A DNA stretch of 64,000 nt from Nitrospirales bacterium (GCA_031315865.1 JALDRJ010000002.1:2826001-2890000), one strand, 5' to 3'. Counted from the stretch's first letter, positions 8,674-17,791 are shown. Numbers and translations are program-made. The notes: generated by a model not told the origin, from the sequence alone.

Positions 8674-9687
8674 ATGTATATGATCACTCAACCCAGATTC
8701 AAGACCGTTTTGGTGACTGGTGGAGCCGGCTATGTGGGTTCCGCTTTGGTGCCCCGATTACTCGATGAGGGGTATCGCGTCAAAGTATTGGACCTGTATT
8801 TGTACGGGGAAAGCGCTTTGCGGGAAGTGAGAGCCCACCCCCATCTGGATGAAATCAAGGGAGATATACGCGATCATCAGCTCCTGGCTCGCATTATTCC
8901 AGGTTGCGATGCCCTCATCCATTTAGCCTGCATTTCCAACGACCCCAGCTTCGAGCTGAACCCCGAGCTTGGCCGCTCGATTAATTATGAGGCTTTTCGC
9001 GGACTGGTGGATCGAGCTTGTGAAGGCGGAGTCAAGCGGTTTATCTATGCGTCTTCCTCGAGCGTGTACGGAGTCAAAGCAGAAGAACATGTCACAGAAG
9101 ACCTTCCGGTCGAACCGTTGACGGACTATTCCAAATACAAGGCGATGTGCGAAGAAATCTTACTGAACGAACCATACGATGGATTGGAACGCGTCGTGAT
9201 CCGGCCCGCTACCGTGTGTGGATATTCCCCCCGACTGAGACTGGATCTCACGGTCAATATTCTCACGAACCATGCGGTGAATAACAGAAAAATTATGGTG
9301 TTCGGCGGGCAACAAAAGAGACCGAACATCCATATCAAGGATATGGTCGAGGTGTATGTTCAATCTCTCACGTGGCCGGCGGAAAAGGTCAATGGGCAGG
9401 TATTCAACGCCGGGTATCACAATCTTCGTGTGGATGACATAGCACAGATGGTGAAACAGAACGTGGGCGAGGACGTCGAGATCGTTCACATGGAAACAAA
9501 TGATCATCGGTCTTACCATATTTCCTCTGAAAAGATCGCCCGGACGTTAGGGTTCACTCCACAGCATTCCGTTCAAGATGCGATCGGAGATTTGCTTAGC
9601 GCGTTTCGAGAAGGTCACATTCCAAATTCTTTCGACGACAGTCGATATTTCAACATCAAGCGCATGCAAGAAGTTCAGCTTGTGTGA
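8674..9687 (+). CDS. NAD-dependent epimerase/dehydratase
   Basis: An extended SDR of 337 residues with TGGAGYVGSALVPRL at the N-terminus, ASSSSVYG with the catalytic serine, and YSKYK as the YxxxK motif near residue 150. RPNIHIKDMVEVY matches the conserved region before the substrate-binding domain. It is closely similar in layout to the SDR at 209, including the RLDL/RMDL segment, so the two are probably paralogues working on related nucleotide sugars. Starts at 8674 and 8680 are both possible; GGAG lies a few bases upstream. It precedes the TPP dehydrogenase pair by 36 bases. Confidence 0.85.
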   Translation: MYMITQPRFKTVLVTGGAGYVGSALVPRLLDEGYRVKVLDLYLYGESALREVRAHPHLDEIKGDIRDHQLLARIIPGCDALIHLACISNDPSFELNPELGRSINYEAFRGLVDRACEGGVKRFIYASSSSVYGVKAEEHVTEDLPVEPLTDYSKYKAMCEEILLNEPYDGLERVVIRPATVCGYSPRLRLDLTVNILTNHAVNNRKIMVFGGQQKRPNIHIKDMVEVYVQSLTWPAEKVNGQVFNAGYHNLRVDDIAQMVKQNVGEDVEIVHMETNDHRSYHISSEKIARTLGFTPQHSVQDAIGDLLSAFREGHIPNSFDDSRYFNIKRMQEVQLV

Positions 9688-9723
9688 TTGATATCACCGC
9701 ATGGCAATCGAGGTCTACCACTC

Positions 9724-10761
9724 ATGAGCATAGTCCACGTAAAACCCTCGGAATCTGAAAACTTCTCCACTGATCTGTTGCGTCGCCTGTATGTGGAGAT
9801 GTTACGGATTCGGCTGGTGGAAGAACGCATCGCGGATCTGTATGCGGAAAAAGAAATGCGTTGTCCGGTGCATTTGTGTATCGGGCAGGAGGCCATTCCC
9901 GTGGGCATGAGCGCGACATTACATCGGGAAGATGTTGTGTTGAGTGGGCATCGTTCGCACGGACATTACTTGGCCAAGGGTGGGGATTTAGGACGGATGT
10001 TCGCGGAAATCTACGGCAAAGCCTCAGGGTGTGCCAAAGGAAAAGGCGGGTCCATGCACTTGGTTGACCGTTCGGTCGGATTTCTGGGCGCGACGCCGAT
10101 TGTCGCCAGTTCCATCCCGATCGCTGTCGGCGCCGCATTTGCGGCGAAGCGACAACATATGAATGCCGTCACCATCGTGTATTTTGGTGAGGGCGCGACG
10201 GAAGAGGGCGTTGTGTACGAAAGCATGAATTTTGCCGTCCTGCATAATCTTTCCATTGTCTTTGTCTGTGAAAATAATCGGTATTCCGTGTATTCACCGC
10301 TATCGGTTCGTCAACCGACCACCAGAGACATCATCGAGATTGCCGAGGCGCATGGGTGTGAAGGCAAGCGGGTCGATGGAAACGACGTAGAGGCCGTCTA
10401 TGAAGCATCCCGGCAAGCCGTGGCGAAGGCCCGAAGTCATGGAGGCCCGACGTTTTTAGAATGTCAAACCTATCGATGGCGTGAGCATTGCGGACCGAAC
10501 TTCGATAATGATCTTGGTTACCGGCACAAGTCGGAAACTGAGCATGGGCAGGCTGATTGTCCCATCGAGTATGCCAAATCTGAACTCATCCGACTCGGAG
10601 AATACCGTGATGCATGGGAGTGTGAGCAAAGAGATCGCATCAGTGCTCAGATTGAAGCAGCCGTTCAATTTGCCAAACGGAGTCCTTTCCCAAGCAGGGA
10701 GCAGGTTTTTCATCATGTGTATGATGAATGCGCTATGACATCAGAAGAACAAGCGGCATGA
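9724..10761 (+). CDS. TPP-dependent dehydrogenase/transferase alpha subunit (PDH E1 alpha-like)
   Basis: A 345-residue protein of the E1-alpha family, which binds thiamine diphosphate together with the beta subunit encoded next. The TPP motif begins at GEGATEEG and ends at CENN near residues 154-182. The N-terminal HLCIGQEAIPVG and the GHRSHGHYLAKGG loop are typical. No E2 or E3 subunit gene is nearby, so a full 2-oxo acid dehydrogenase complex is unlikely. E1-like pairs without E2/E3 are known to transfer two-carbon units onto sugars, as proposed for AviB1/AviB2 in avilamycin synthesis, which fits a sugar cluster. The frame is open from 9688; I chose the ATG at 9724. Confidence 0.87.
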   Translation: MSIVHVKPSESENFSTDLLRRLYVEMLRIRLVEERIADLYAEKEMRCPVHLCIGQEAIPVGMSATLHREDVVLSGHRSHGHYLAKGGDLGRMFAEIYGKASGCAKGKGGSMHLVDRSVGFLGATPIVASSIPIAVGAAFAAKRQHMNAVTIVYFGEGATEEGVVYESMNFAVLHNLSIVFVCENNRYSVYSPLSVRQPTTRDIIEIAEAHGCEGKRVDGNDVEAVYEASRQAVAKARSHGGPTFLECQTYRWREHCGPNFDNDLGYRHKSETEHGQADCPIEYAKSELIRLGEYRDAWECEQRDRISAQIEAAVQFAKRSPFPSREQVFHHVYDECAMTSEEQAA

Positions 10762-11816
10762 ACCGGCAATTGACTTATATCGAAGCCATTCGAGAAGCCT
10801 TAACCCTGTGCCTGGATCAGGACCCTTGCGTGTATGTCATGGGCTTGGGCGTCCCTGATCCAAAGGGCATATTCGGGAGCACGCGCGGACTACAGGAGCG
10901 ATATGGCGAGCATCGGATCATGGATATGCCGACTTCTGAGAACGGGATGACGGGAGTAGCTCTAGGCTCCGCCTTGATGGGCATGAAGCCTGTTCTGACT
11001 CATCAACGCATGGATTTCGCGTTGCTAGCCATGGAACAAATGGTGAATCAAGCAGCCAATTGGCGCTACATGTTCGGAGGGCAGCATCGCGTGCCCCTAG
11101 TCATTCGACTGATGATTGGAAGGGGCTGGGGACAGGGGCCTCAGCATTCTCAAAGTTTGCAGGCATGGTTTGCCCATGTTCCAGGCTTGAAAGTCGTGAT
11201 GCCGACGACGGCTTATGATGCCAAAGGATTGCTCATCGCGAGTATCGAGGATCCCAATCCCGTGATTTTTCTTGAACATCGTTGGCTGCATGAAACGGTC
11301 GACGATGTGCCGGCAGGCCATTACACGGTGCCGTTGGGGAAAAGCCGTATCCTTCGCCATGGAAATGATGTCACGATCGTCGGGACATCCTACATGGCCT
11401 TGGAGAGTGTTCGAGCCGCCGATAGGCTCGCCGAGGATGGGATTAACGCGGATGTCATCGACCTTCGGAGTCTTCGTCCGATGAATGATTCACTCATCCT
11501 GGCTTCGGTGCGTCGAACCGGACGTCTTCTCGTAACGGATACGGGCTGGACTTCATTCGGCGTGACGGCAGAAATTATCTCCAGAGTCGTTGAAGGAGCG
11601 TTTTCTGCACTCAAATGCCCACCGAAACGAATCGCGCTGCCTGATTGTCCGACGCCAACGTCCCACGCATTAGCCGAACATTATTATCCGCGGGCCACGC
11701 ACATCATGAATGCCGTTCGTTTGCTCATGGAGAAAGAAGCGATCCCTGATATGCCGTTATCCCATTCCTCTTTACCCTGTGATGTGCCCGATCTCAGTTT
11801 CGCCGGGCCATTTTAG
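10758..11816 (+). CDS. TPP-dependent dehydrogenase/transferase beta subunit (PDH E1 beta-like)
   Basis: A 352-residue transketolase-like beta subunit and partner of the preceding alpha subunit. It has the pyrimidine-binding domain with PTSENGMTGVALGSAL, the G-rich MIGRGWGQGPQHSQ loop, and a C-terminal transketolase domain (DVIDLRSLRP, LLVTDTGW). The ATG at 10758 overlaps the alpha-subunit stop as ATGA, which indicates coupled translation and equal amounts of both chains. An in-frame ATG ten codons earlier would add a basic stretch unlike the family. Absence of E2/E3 genes argues for a free two-subunit enzyme. Confidence 0.87.
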   Translation: MNRQLTYIEAIREALTLCLDQDPCVYVMGLGVPDPKGIFGSTRGLQERYGEHRIMDMPTSENGMTGVALGSALMGMKPVLTHQRMDFALLAMEQMVNQAANWRYMFGGQHRVPLVIRLMIGRGWGQGPQHSQSLQAWFAHVPGLKVVMPTTAYDAKGLLIASIEDPNPVIFLEHRWLHETVDDVPAGHYTVPLGKSRILRHGNDVTIVGTSYMALESVRAADRLAEDGINADVIDLRSLRPMNDSLILASVRRTGRLLVTDTGWTSFGVTAEIISRVVEGAFSALKCPPKRIALPDCPTPTSHALAEHYYPRATHIMNAVRLLMEKEAIPDMPLSHSSLPCDVPDLSFAGPF

Positions 11817-11827
11817 AAAGAACGTGT

Positions 11828-12859
11828 ATGGACAAATTGCCGTCACAAGATTGTGTCGAATCCCCCGGGCCTAGAACTATCGCGGTCATCGGCAGCAACT
11901 CGTTTTCGGGAAGCGATTTTATCGATCTTCTTTTAGAAGACCCTCGGAATCGAGTGGTCGGTATCAGCCGATCCACAGAAAAGCACAAGGAGCTGCTGCC
12001 TTATACCCGCCACAAGAGATCAAACTTTACGTTTCATCGGATGGATATGAACACGGATGGGGATCGCCTGATACGACAATTGGACATGCTGAAACCTGAC
12101 TATATCGTCAATTTCGCTGCGCAAAGTGAAGTGGCGCCCAGTTGGCGGCATCCAGAGCACTGGTTTCAAACCAACGTGGTCGCTCTGTCCAAACTTACGA
12201 ATGCTCTTAAAGAGCGTGACTATCTGAAGCGATACGTCCACATCTCATCCCCAGAAGTGTACGGAACGTGTGAAGGTCGTGTGACTGAAACGGCTCCATT
12301 GAACCCAAGCACTCCGTATGCCGCGTCAAAGGCCGCCGCCGATCTTTTTCTCTTTACACTCGTGAAGAACTACAGTTTTCCTCTCGTCATGATCCGTGCC
12401 ACCAATGTCTATGGCGCGTACCAGCAATTATTCAAGATTATTCCGCGGACGATCATTTCATTGAAAACAGGAAATACGATTCAATTACATGGCGGAGGAA
12501 CGGCGGTCAAATCGTATATCCATATTCGTGACGTGTCGCGGGGAGAGCTGTTGGCCATGGAGAAGGGGGAGCTTGGTGCCATCTATCATTTTTCTCCTGA
12601 ACATGGAATCGCTGTGAAAGAGGTGGTTCAAAAATTATGTCACGTTTTGGGAAAAGACTTCGAGCGTTCGACCATTTGCGTCGAGGAACGATTGGGCCAG
12701 GATGCCGCTTATGTCATCGATTCGAGCCGAAGTCGAACCGAGCTCGGATGGGAGCCTCGAATTACACTCGATGAGGGGTTGCAGCGCACGGTGGATTGGA
12801 TCGCAAGGAGCTGGCCGATCATTGCCCATTGTCCATGGGAATATCAGCATGCGGCATGA
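11828..12859 (+). CDS. NAD-dependent dehydratase, dTDP-glucose/GDP-mannose 4,6-dehydratase-like
   Basis: This 343-residue extended SDR has an atypical NAD motif, IGSNSFSGS, in place of GxxGxxG. The rest of the fold is normal: VNFAAQSEVAPSW, ISSPEVYG with the catalytic residues, and YAASKAAADLF as YxxxK. The patterns around AAQSEV and SPEVYG resemble 4,6-dehydratases. A 4-keto-6-deoxy nucleotide sugar from such an enzyme would be a suitable acceptor for the TPP-dependent enzymes and C-methyltransferases around it. It begins 11 bases after the E1-beta gene. Confidence 0.8.
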   Translation: MDKLPSQDCVESPGPRTIAVIGSNSFSGSDFIDLLLEDPRNRVVGISRSTEKHKELLPYTRHKRSNFTFHRMDMNTDGDRLIRQLDMLKPDYIVNFAAQSEVAPSWRHPEHWFQTNVVALSKLTNALKERDYLKRYVHISSPEVYGTCEGRVTETAPLNPSTPYAASKAAADLFLFTLVKNYSFPLVMIRATNVYGAYQQLFKIIPRTIISLKTGNTIQLHGGGTAVKSYIHIRDVSRGELLAMEKGELGAIYHFSPEHGIAVKEVVQKLCHVLGKDFERSTICVEERLGQDAAYVIDSSRSRTELGWEPRITLDEGLQRTVDWIARSWPIIAHCPWEYQHAA

Positions 12860-12907
12860 GATCGTGCTATGCGTCGTTGACAGCGATTTTGAATGGTGTG
12901 GTGACAA

Positions 12908-14677
12908 ATGAAGCTTTCAGACTATGTGGCCGATTTCCTTGCTCGTGAGGGCGTGAAGCATGTGTTTTTGATTTCGGGAGGAGCGGCCGTTCATCTTGTC
13001 GATTCTATCGCGAGGCATCCATTTTTGACGTATGTATGTACTCAACATGAACAAGCAGCAGCTATGGCTGCAGATGGATATGCTCGGAGCAATGGCAATC
13101 TGGGAGTAGCTTTGACGACGAGCGGTCCTGGCGCTACCAACCTGATGACTGGGGTCTGTTGTTCCTATTTTGATTCAATCCCAACGTTACTATTGACGGG
13201 GCAAGTTGCTCGGCATCGTCTAAAAGGCCGTTCGGCCTTGCGGCAAAAAGGATTTCAAGAAACGGACGTCGTTTCTATGTTTAAACCTGTCACAAAATAT
13301 GCAGTGCAAGTCACAGATCCCTTGAAGATTCGATGTGAATTACAAAAAGCCGTGTTCATCGCCAGGGAAGGTCGACCCGGCCCGGTCTTAGTCGATATCC
13401 CTGATGATCTTCAGCGGGTTGAGGTTCGTGTAGACGATCTTGAAGTCTATCAACCTGAGAAGTCTTTATATCCATTTGCCCATAAACCTGAATGGTGTGA
13501 GAAACTTCAAAGCCTTCTGGATGAGGCAAAGCGACCGGTTCTTATTTACGGAGCTGGGATTCGTATTGGAAAAGCTGAGCAACAAGCTAGGGCGTTCGCA
13601 AAGAGATTGGACATTCCAGTGCTTCTGACTTGGGGGGGCGCAGATCTGCTTTCATCAGATGATCCGGTCAATGCGGGAAGGGTAGGGGTTTGTGGCCCAC
13701 GAGGGGGGAATTTTACGGTCCAAAACTCAGATTTAGTGATTGCGGTAGGGACGCGATTGAATCAGATGGTGATTGGTGGACGCCCGGACCTTTTCGCACC
13801 CAACGCCTCAAAAGTGATGGTCGATATCGATTCTCAAGAATTAGAAAAATTTCAAGATCATGAAATCAAAATCGATTTAAAAATTCAGGAGACGGCGACA
13901 ACTTTTTTTGCGGCTTGTTCGAGTTTGAACTGGAATCCTGACAGCCGATCACATGAAACGTGGTGGAACTGTATTAGGAGCTGGAATAAGGACTATCCCA
14001 TATGTCCTGATGAATATCGGGATCGTGAAAAAGATGTTGATGCCTATGTGTTTTTAACCAAGTTGTCTGAGCGACTCAAAAGCGATGATATCGTAATTAC
14101 CGATGCCGGAGGGAACTTAAGTTGGACGATGCAGACGATAGGTATTAACGAAGGGCAACGTGTGTTTTCGGCATGGAATCATTCCCCGATGGGTTATTCG
14201 CTTCCTGCCAGTATTGGGGCAGCATTGGCGACGGGACGACGGGTCGTCTGTATTATCGGAGATGGTGGCCTCATGATGTGCCTAGAAGAGTTAGCGACAG
14301 TCATGAGGCATCAACTGCCAGTCAAGATTTTTGTATTCAATAATCACGGACATGGAATTCAGAAACAGACGCTGGAAGCATGGTTGGATGCCCGCTTCGA
14401 AGCAGTAGACGAAAAAACGGGGTTGTGTTTTCCTGACTTTCAACTTGTAGGCAAGGCTTTTCGAATTCCGACTAGTCACGTTCAAACCCATCAAGAGCTG
14501 ACAAGATCCCTTCTCGAAATATTTGAAGATGATAGTCCGGAGTTATGTGAAGTTGAGATTCGTTCAGATCAGAAGATTACTCCGATGTTGAAATATGGAG
14601 CAGGGCTCGAGGACTTAGACCCCAAGATCCCTCACGAGGAATTACACAAGATCATGAATATGCGTGAGCGTGCATGA
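12908..14677 (+). CDS. thiamine-diphosphate enzyme, acetolactate synthase-like
   Basis: A 589-residue single-chain TPP enzyme with three domains. The N-terminal pyrimidine domain has the catalytic glutamate in QHEQAA (E48) and GPGATNL. A central FAD/NAD-like domain follows, and the C-terminal PP domain has GDGGLMMCLEELAT and FNNHGHG for Mg-TPP binding. Relatives include acetolactate synthase, benzaldehyde lyase-type enzymes and YerE, which attaches a two-carbon branch to a keto-sugar in yersiniose synthesis. No IlvH-type regulatory subunit is adjacent, which makes a housekeeping role in branched amino acids less likely. The reaction here is not determined. Confidence 0.85.
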   Translation: MKLSDYVADFLAREGVKHVFLISGGAAVHLVDSIARHPFLTYVCTQHEQAAAMAADGYARSNGNLGVALTTSGPGATNLMTGVCCSYFDSIPTLLLTGQVARHRLKGRSALRQKGFQETDVVSMFKPVTKYAVQVTDPLKIRCELQKAVFIAREGRPGPVLVDIPDDLQRVEVRVDDLEVYQPEKSLYPFAHKPEWCEKLQSLLDEAKRPVLIYGAGIRIGKAEQQARAFAKRLDIPVLLTWGGADLLSSDDPVNAGRVGVCGPRGGNFTVQNSDLVIAVGTRLNQMVIGGRPDLFAPNASKVMVDIDSQELEKFQDHEIKIDLKIQETATTFFAACSSLNWNPDSRSHETWWNCIRSWNKDYPICPDEYRDREKDVDAYVFLTKLSERLKSDDIVITDAGGNLSWTMQTIGINEGQRVFSAWNHSPMGYSLPASIGAALATGRRVVCIIGDGGLMMCLEELATVMRHQLPVKIFVFNNHGHGIQKQTLEAWLDARFEAVDEKTGLCFPDFQLVGKAFRIPTSHVQTHQELTRSLLEIFEDDSPELCEVEIRSDQKITPMLKYGAGLEDLDPKIPHEELHKIMNMRERA

Positions 14678-14697
14678 CGAAAGGAGAGTGAGGCGGT

Positions 14698-15654
14698 ATG
14701 AGTCAGAAGCTGAATACTACGCAGGGAGCAATCTCCGAAATGCACAAGGTTGGACAGGACAAGCGAGAGCGGGCCAAGACCACGTTGGTCACCCTAGAAA
14801 GAAAAAAAGCCAAGAAGGAAAAGGTGGTTGCGGTTACGGCCTATACGTATCCTGAGGCACTGCTCGCAGATCGGGCCGGTGTCGACATTGTCTTGGTCGG
14901 CGATTCGTTGGGTATGACGACGCTCGGGTATAAGACCACGATTGCCGTGACGATGGAGGATATGATCAGTCACTGTCGTGGAGTCTGGCGTGCGAACAAA
15001 AAAGCCATGCAAATTGGTGATATGCCGTTTATGTCGTACCAACCATCCAATGAGATCGCCATTAAAAACGCCGGACGGTTTTTGCAAGAAGGTGGATGTG
15101 ACGCAGTCAAGATTGAAGGGGCCATGATTGATCGAGTCAAGGCTATTGCCGATTCAGGCATTGTCGTGATGAGTCATCTTGGATTAACTCCCCAAACCCG
15201 TGCACTGCTTGGAGGCTACCGTGTGCAAGGAAAAACAAAATCTGATGTCGATAAGATTTTAGAGCAAGCCGTCGCTTTGCAAGATGCGGGATGTCGTCTG
15301 TTGCTGTTGGAGGCTGTTCCGCGTGAGTCAGCGGCTTACATTGCCGCCAACTTAGCGATTCCTGTTTACGGCATCGGTGCAGGAGAAATGGTCGATGGGC
15401 AATTGGTCATCATGCATGATTTGATCGGAATGTTCTTTGAATTTAAATCAAAGTTCGTCAAGCGATACTGTGAAGTCGGAAAGCTCATTGAAGAGTCATT
15501 GGCTCTATATGCTGATGAGGTGCGAATGGGGACATTTCCATCCCAAGAAAATTGTTATGAGATCAATGACGGCGAATTAGAAAAACTGCTGGCCGATCCA
15601 AAATGGAAATATGTGACAGAAGAAAAAGGGGCCACTCTTCCACATGCCTGTTAA
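14698..15654 (+). CDS. 3-methyl-2-oxobutanoate hydroxymethyltransferase family protein (PanB-like)
   Basis: A 318-residue PanB homologue. PanB adds a hydroxymethyl group from methylene-tetrahydrofolate to a 2-oxo acid to make ketopantoate. The core is well conserved: VTAYTYPEA, the metal-ligand VGDSLGMTTLGY, KIEGA, SHLGLTPQ, GGYRVQGK, LLEAVP and YGIGAG. It is longer than usual (about 265-280 aa), with some 40 extra basic residues at the N-terminus and a longer C-terminal tail. A GAGG site precedes the ATG. No other pantothenate gene is near, and a TPP enzyme and a methyltransferase flank it, so it may be a dedicated paralogue acting on another 2-oxo acid. Confidence 0.87.
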   Translation: MSQKLNTTQGAISEMHKVGQDKRERAKTTLVTLERKKAKKEKVVAVTAYTYPEALLADRAGVDIVLVGDSLGMTTLGYKTTIAVTMEDMISHCRGVWRANKKAMQIGDMPFMSYQPSNEIAIKNAGRFLQEGGCDAVKIEGAMIDRVKAIADSGIVVMSHLGLTPQTRALLGGYRVQGKTKSDVDKILEQAVALQDAGCRLLLLEAVPRESAAYIAANLAIPVYGIGAGEMVDGQLVIMHDLIGMFFEFKSKFVKRYCEVGKLIEESLALYADEVRMGTFPSQENCYEINDGELEKLLADPKWKYVTEEKGATLPHAC

Positions 15655-16900
15655 CGAACGATCCTCAAGCATGGTGGAGGAATGGGACGAGGTCAAGCAT
15701 ATTGCGTCTGACGTGAGGACGACATGTTCTGCTTGTGGGAATCGGCTTTCATCGCCTCTGCTTGACCTTCCAGACCTTCCATTAACTGAAATGTATTCCG
15801 CTCAACAAGTCCATGAGAAAATAGGTTTCGTGGATCAGGCATTTCATTTTTGCACGGTGTGTGGGCATGGGCTTTTGGCTCATGTGCTGGATCCGCAAGT
15901 CGTATATGGTTCGCAGTACACGTTCAGATCATCGACGAGTCATACTGCGATCAAGGCCTTGGATATGTTCAATACATTCATCTGCAGAGTTGTTAGGGAT
16001 CGAACCTTCGACATAGTCGTCGAGATCGGTTGTAGTGATCTCAATCTCCTGAAAAAACTCAGAGGGCGGGCGTCTCGGTTGATTGGCATTGATCCGATCT
16101 TTGCACATGAGTCTTACCCAGACACAGATTTTACCCTCATTGGAGATCTCGTTGAACACGTCAACGTGCACGACATAACTGAAGGGACAGACTGTCTGGT
16201 CGTGAGTAGTCATACCCTGGAACATCTGTCCGACCCGAGAGCGCTGATTGAAAAATTGCTTCACGAGACTTCGGATAACACGATATTTTGTTTTCAGTTT
16301 CCTGGACTTGAGTATTTAGTCGCAGACTGGCGGTTCGATCAGATCTTTCATCAGCACCTCAATTATTTCAGCCTGCGTTCATTAACTCATATGTTGGAAA
16401 ACTTGGGTGGAGAGTTAATCGGGTATGACGTGAACCCTCATCATTGGGGGACGTTGCTCGTAGCCTTTAAAAAACGATCGCACACAAAAAATGAACCTCG
16501 CTTTCGAGCCTCTAGTTTTCAGAAGCTTCAGGAAGAAGAGATTCTCAAAAACTATTCAGGATTTCGTTTGACGATGGATTCCGTATCTACGCGCTTGACC
16601 AGTTTTCGGGATTCAAAACGAGTGGGATATGGGGCATCTCTTATGCTGCCAATTTTGAGTTATTACCTTCAAAACGATCTCTCCTGTCTGGACTGCATTA
16701 TGGATGATGATCCTCAAAAGGACGGCCAATTTTATGTGAACCTTCCCGTTCCTATCCAACATTCCTCTCATGTGGCCTCATTGGAAGATACCGTGTGTTT
16801 GTTGACGTCGGTCGCTTCTCGGGCGAATGTGAGACCGATGATGAAAAAGTTATTCGACCGTCATGTGCGTGAAGTTATTGTGCCATTGAGCTCGGTATAA
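15644..16900 (+). CDS. zinc-cluster SAM methyltransferase (C-methyltransferase-like)
   Basis: A 418-residue protein with the layout of sugar C-methyltransferases. Two CxxC pairs (CSAC near residue 28, CTVC near 71) would bind zinc. VVEIGCSDLNLL near residue 125 is the SAM-binding loop, with the variant S-D-L in place of the usual D-G, and FHQHLNYFS corresponds to the family's EHxxYY segment. The C-terminal part has VGYGASLMLPILSYY, parallel to the GAPxKGNTLLNY motif of the paralogue at 1905. The changed SAM loop and C-terminal motif suggest a different substrate. It overlaps PanB by 11 bases; an in-frame ATG at 15671 would avoid the overlap. Confidence 0.8.
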   Translation: MPVNERSSSMVEEWDEVKHIASDVRTTCSACGNRLSSPLLDLPDLPLTEMYSAQQVHEKIGFVDQAFHFCTVCGHGLLAHVLDPQVVYGSQYTFRSSTSHTAIKALDMFNTFICRVVRDRTFDIVVEIGCSDLNLLKKLRGRASRLIGIDPIFAHESYPDTDFTLIGDLVEHVNVHDITEGTDCLVVSSHTLEHLSDPRALIEKLLHETSDNTIFCFQFPGLEYLVADWRFDQIFHQHLNYFSLRSLTHMLENLGGELIGYDVNPHHWGTLLVAFKKRSHTKNEPRFRASSFQKLQEEEILKNYSGFRLTMDSVSTRLTSFRDSKRVGYGASLMLPILSYYLQNDLSCLDCIMDDDPQKDGQFYVNLPVPIQHSSHVASLEDTVCLLTSVASRANVRPMMKKLFDRHVREVIVPLSSV

Positions 16901-16918
16901 GAGAGACAAGACTAAAAC

Positions 16919-17695
16919 ATGGATCTAGGTATTCAAGGCAAGTTAGCGGTCGTGACGGGTGCCAGTCGAGGCATTGGCCGTAATGTCGTGAAGGTGCTGG
17001 TGTCCGAGGGGACAAGGGTCATTGCGATTGCGAGAAATAAGGACGATTTGGATTCACTCGCCGGGGAAGTGAAGGATGGTCAGCATGAACTTGTCTGTAT
17101 CGTGGCCGATTTGATGGCAGCAGGGGTGCCGACATGCGTGATGGAGGAGATTCAACATTCGCATGGTGATCCTGACATTCTCGTGAACAATGTCGGAGGC
17201 ACGCTAGACATTAAAGATCCGTATTGTTCCCTCGATGATTGGTCAAAAGTCTATCGATTTAATTTGGAAATTGCTTTGGAGATGAATGGAAACGTCATTC
17301 CGGCTATGACACGAAACGGATGGGGGCGTATCGTCAATATCGCGTCTACGGCTTCGCTCGAAAATAATGGCCCAGTGACCTATTGCACGATCAAAGCTGC
17401 ACTTGCGGCCTACACTCGATGTATGGCGAGGATTTTAGCTCCCGATGATGTCGTCATGTCTGCGGTGCTTCCCGGAGTGGTCGTGACCGAAGGAGGGCAT
17501 TGGGAAAGAGCGCAACGCGAGCGCCCGGAACATGTTGAGAAGTATATTGCCGAGCGTTGTCCGTTAGGAAGATTTGCTGTCCCGAGCGAGGTAGGTCCGC
17601 TCGTAGCATTTTTATGCTCTCAATTCGCCACGTTCTGCCAAGGCTCTCTCGTGCCTGTCGATGGGGGACAAAGCCGCCACTATTTCGGTCAGTGA
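16919..17695 (+). CDS. short-chain dehydrogenase/reductase (FabG-like)
   Basis: A classical SDR of 258 residues. TGASRGIGR near residue 15 binds NAD(P), NNVGG is the structural NNAG equivalent, and the Ser...YCTIK pair supplies the catalytic triad. The PGVV and VPVDGGQS segments at the C-terminus complete the family pattern. It most resembles 3-oxoacyl-ACP reductases, but the context suggests reduction of a keto group on the cluster's own intermediate. It follows the methyltransferase by 18 bases. Confidence 0.88.
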   Translation: MDLGIQGKLAVVTGASRGIGRNVVKVLVSEGTRVIAIARNKDDLDSLAGEVKDGQHELVCIVADLMAAGVPTCVMEEIQHSHGDPDILVNNVGGTLDIKDPYCSLDDWSKVYRFNLEIALEMNGNVIPAMTRNGWGRIVNIASTASLENNGPVTYCTIKAALAAYTRCMARILAPDDVVMSAVLPGVVVTEGGHWERAQRERPEHVEKYIAERCPLGRFAVPSEVGPLVAFLCSQFATFCQGSLVPVDGGQSRHYFGQ

Positions 17696-17791
17696 TGAAG
17701 GCGAAATCCCCATTCGTGAGAGGCGAGTGCAGGTGTCGTTGGGTATCGATTCTGCCTGTTTTTGAAGATAGATGGATTGAGGAAAAAGACC

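Noticed and set aside
12908-15654. Phosphonate pathway (PEP mutase plus phosphonopyruvate decarboxylase) as reading of the TPP enzyme and its neighbour.
   Set aside because: The second protein has the full PanB motif series and not that of PEP mutase, and no other phosphonate gene is near.
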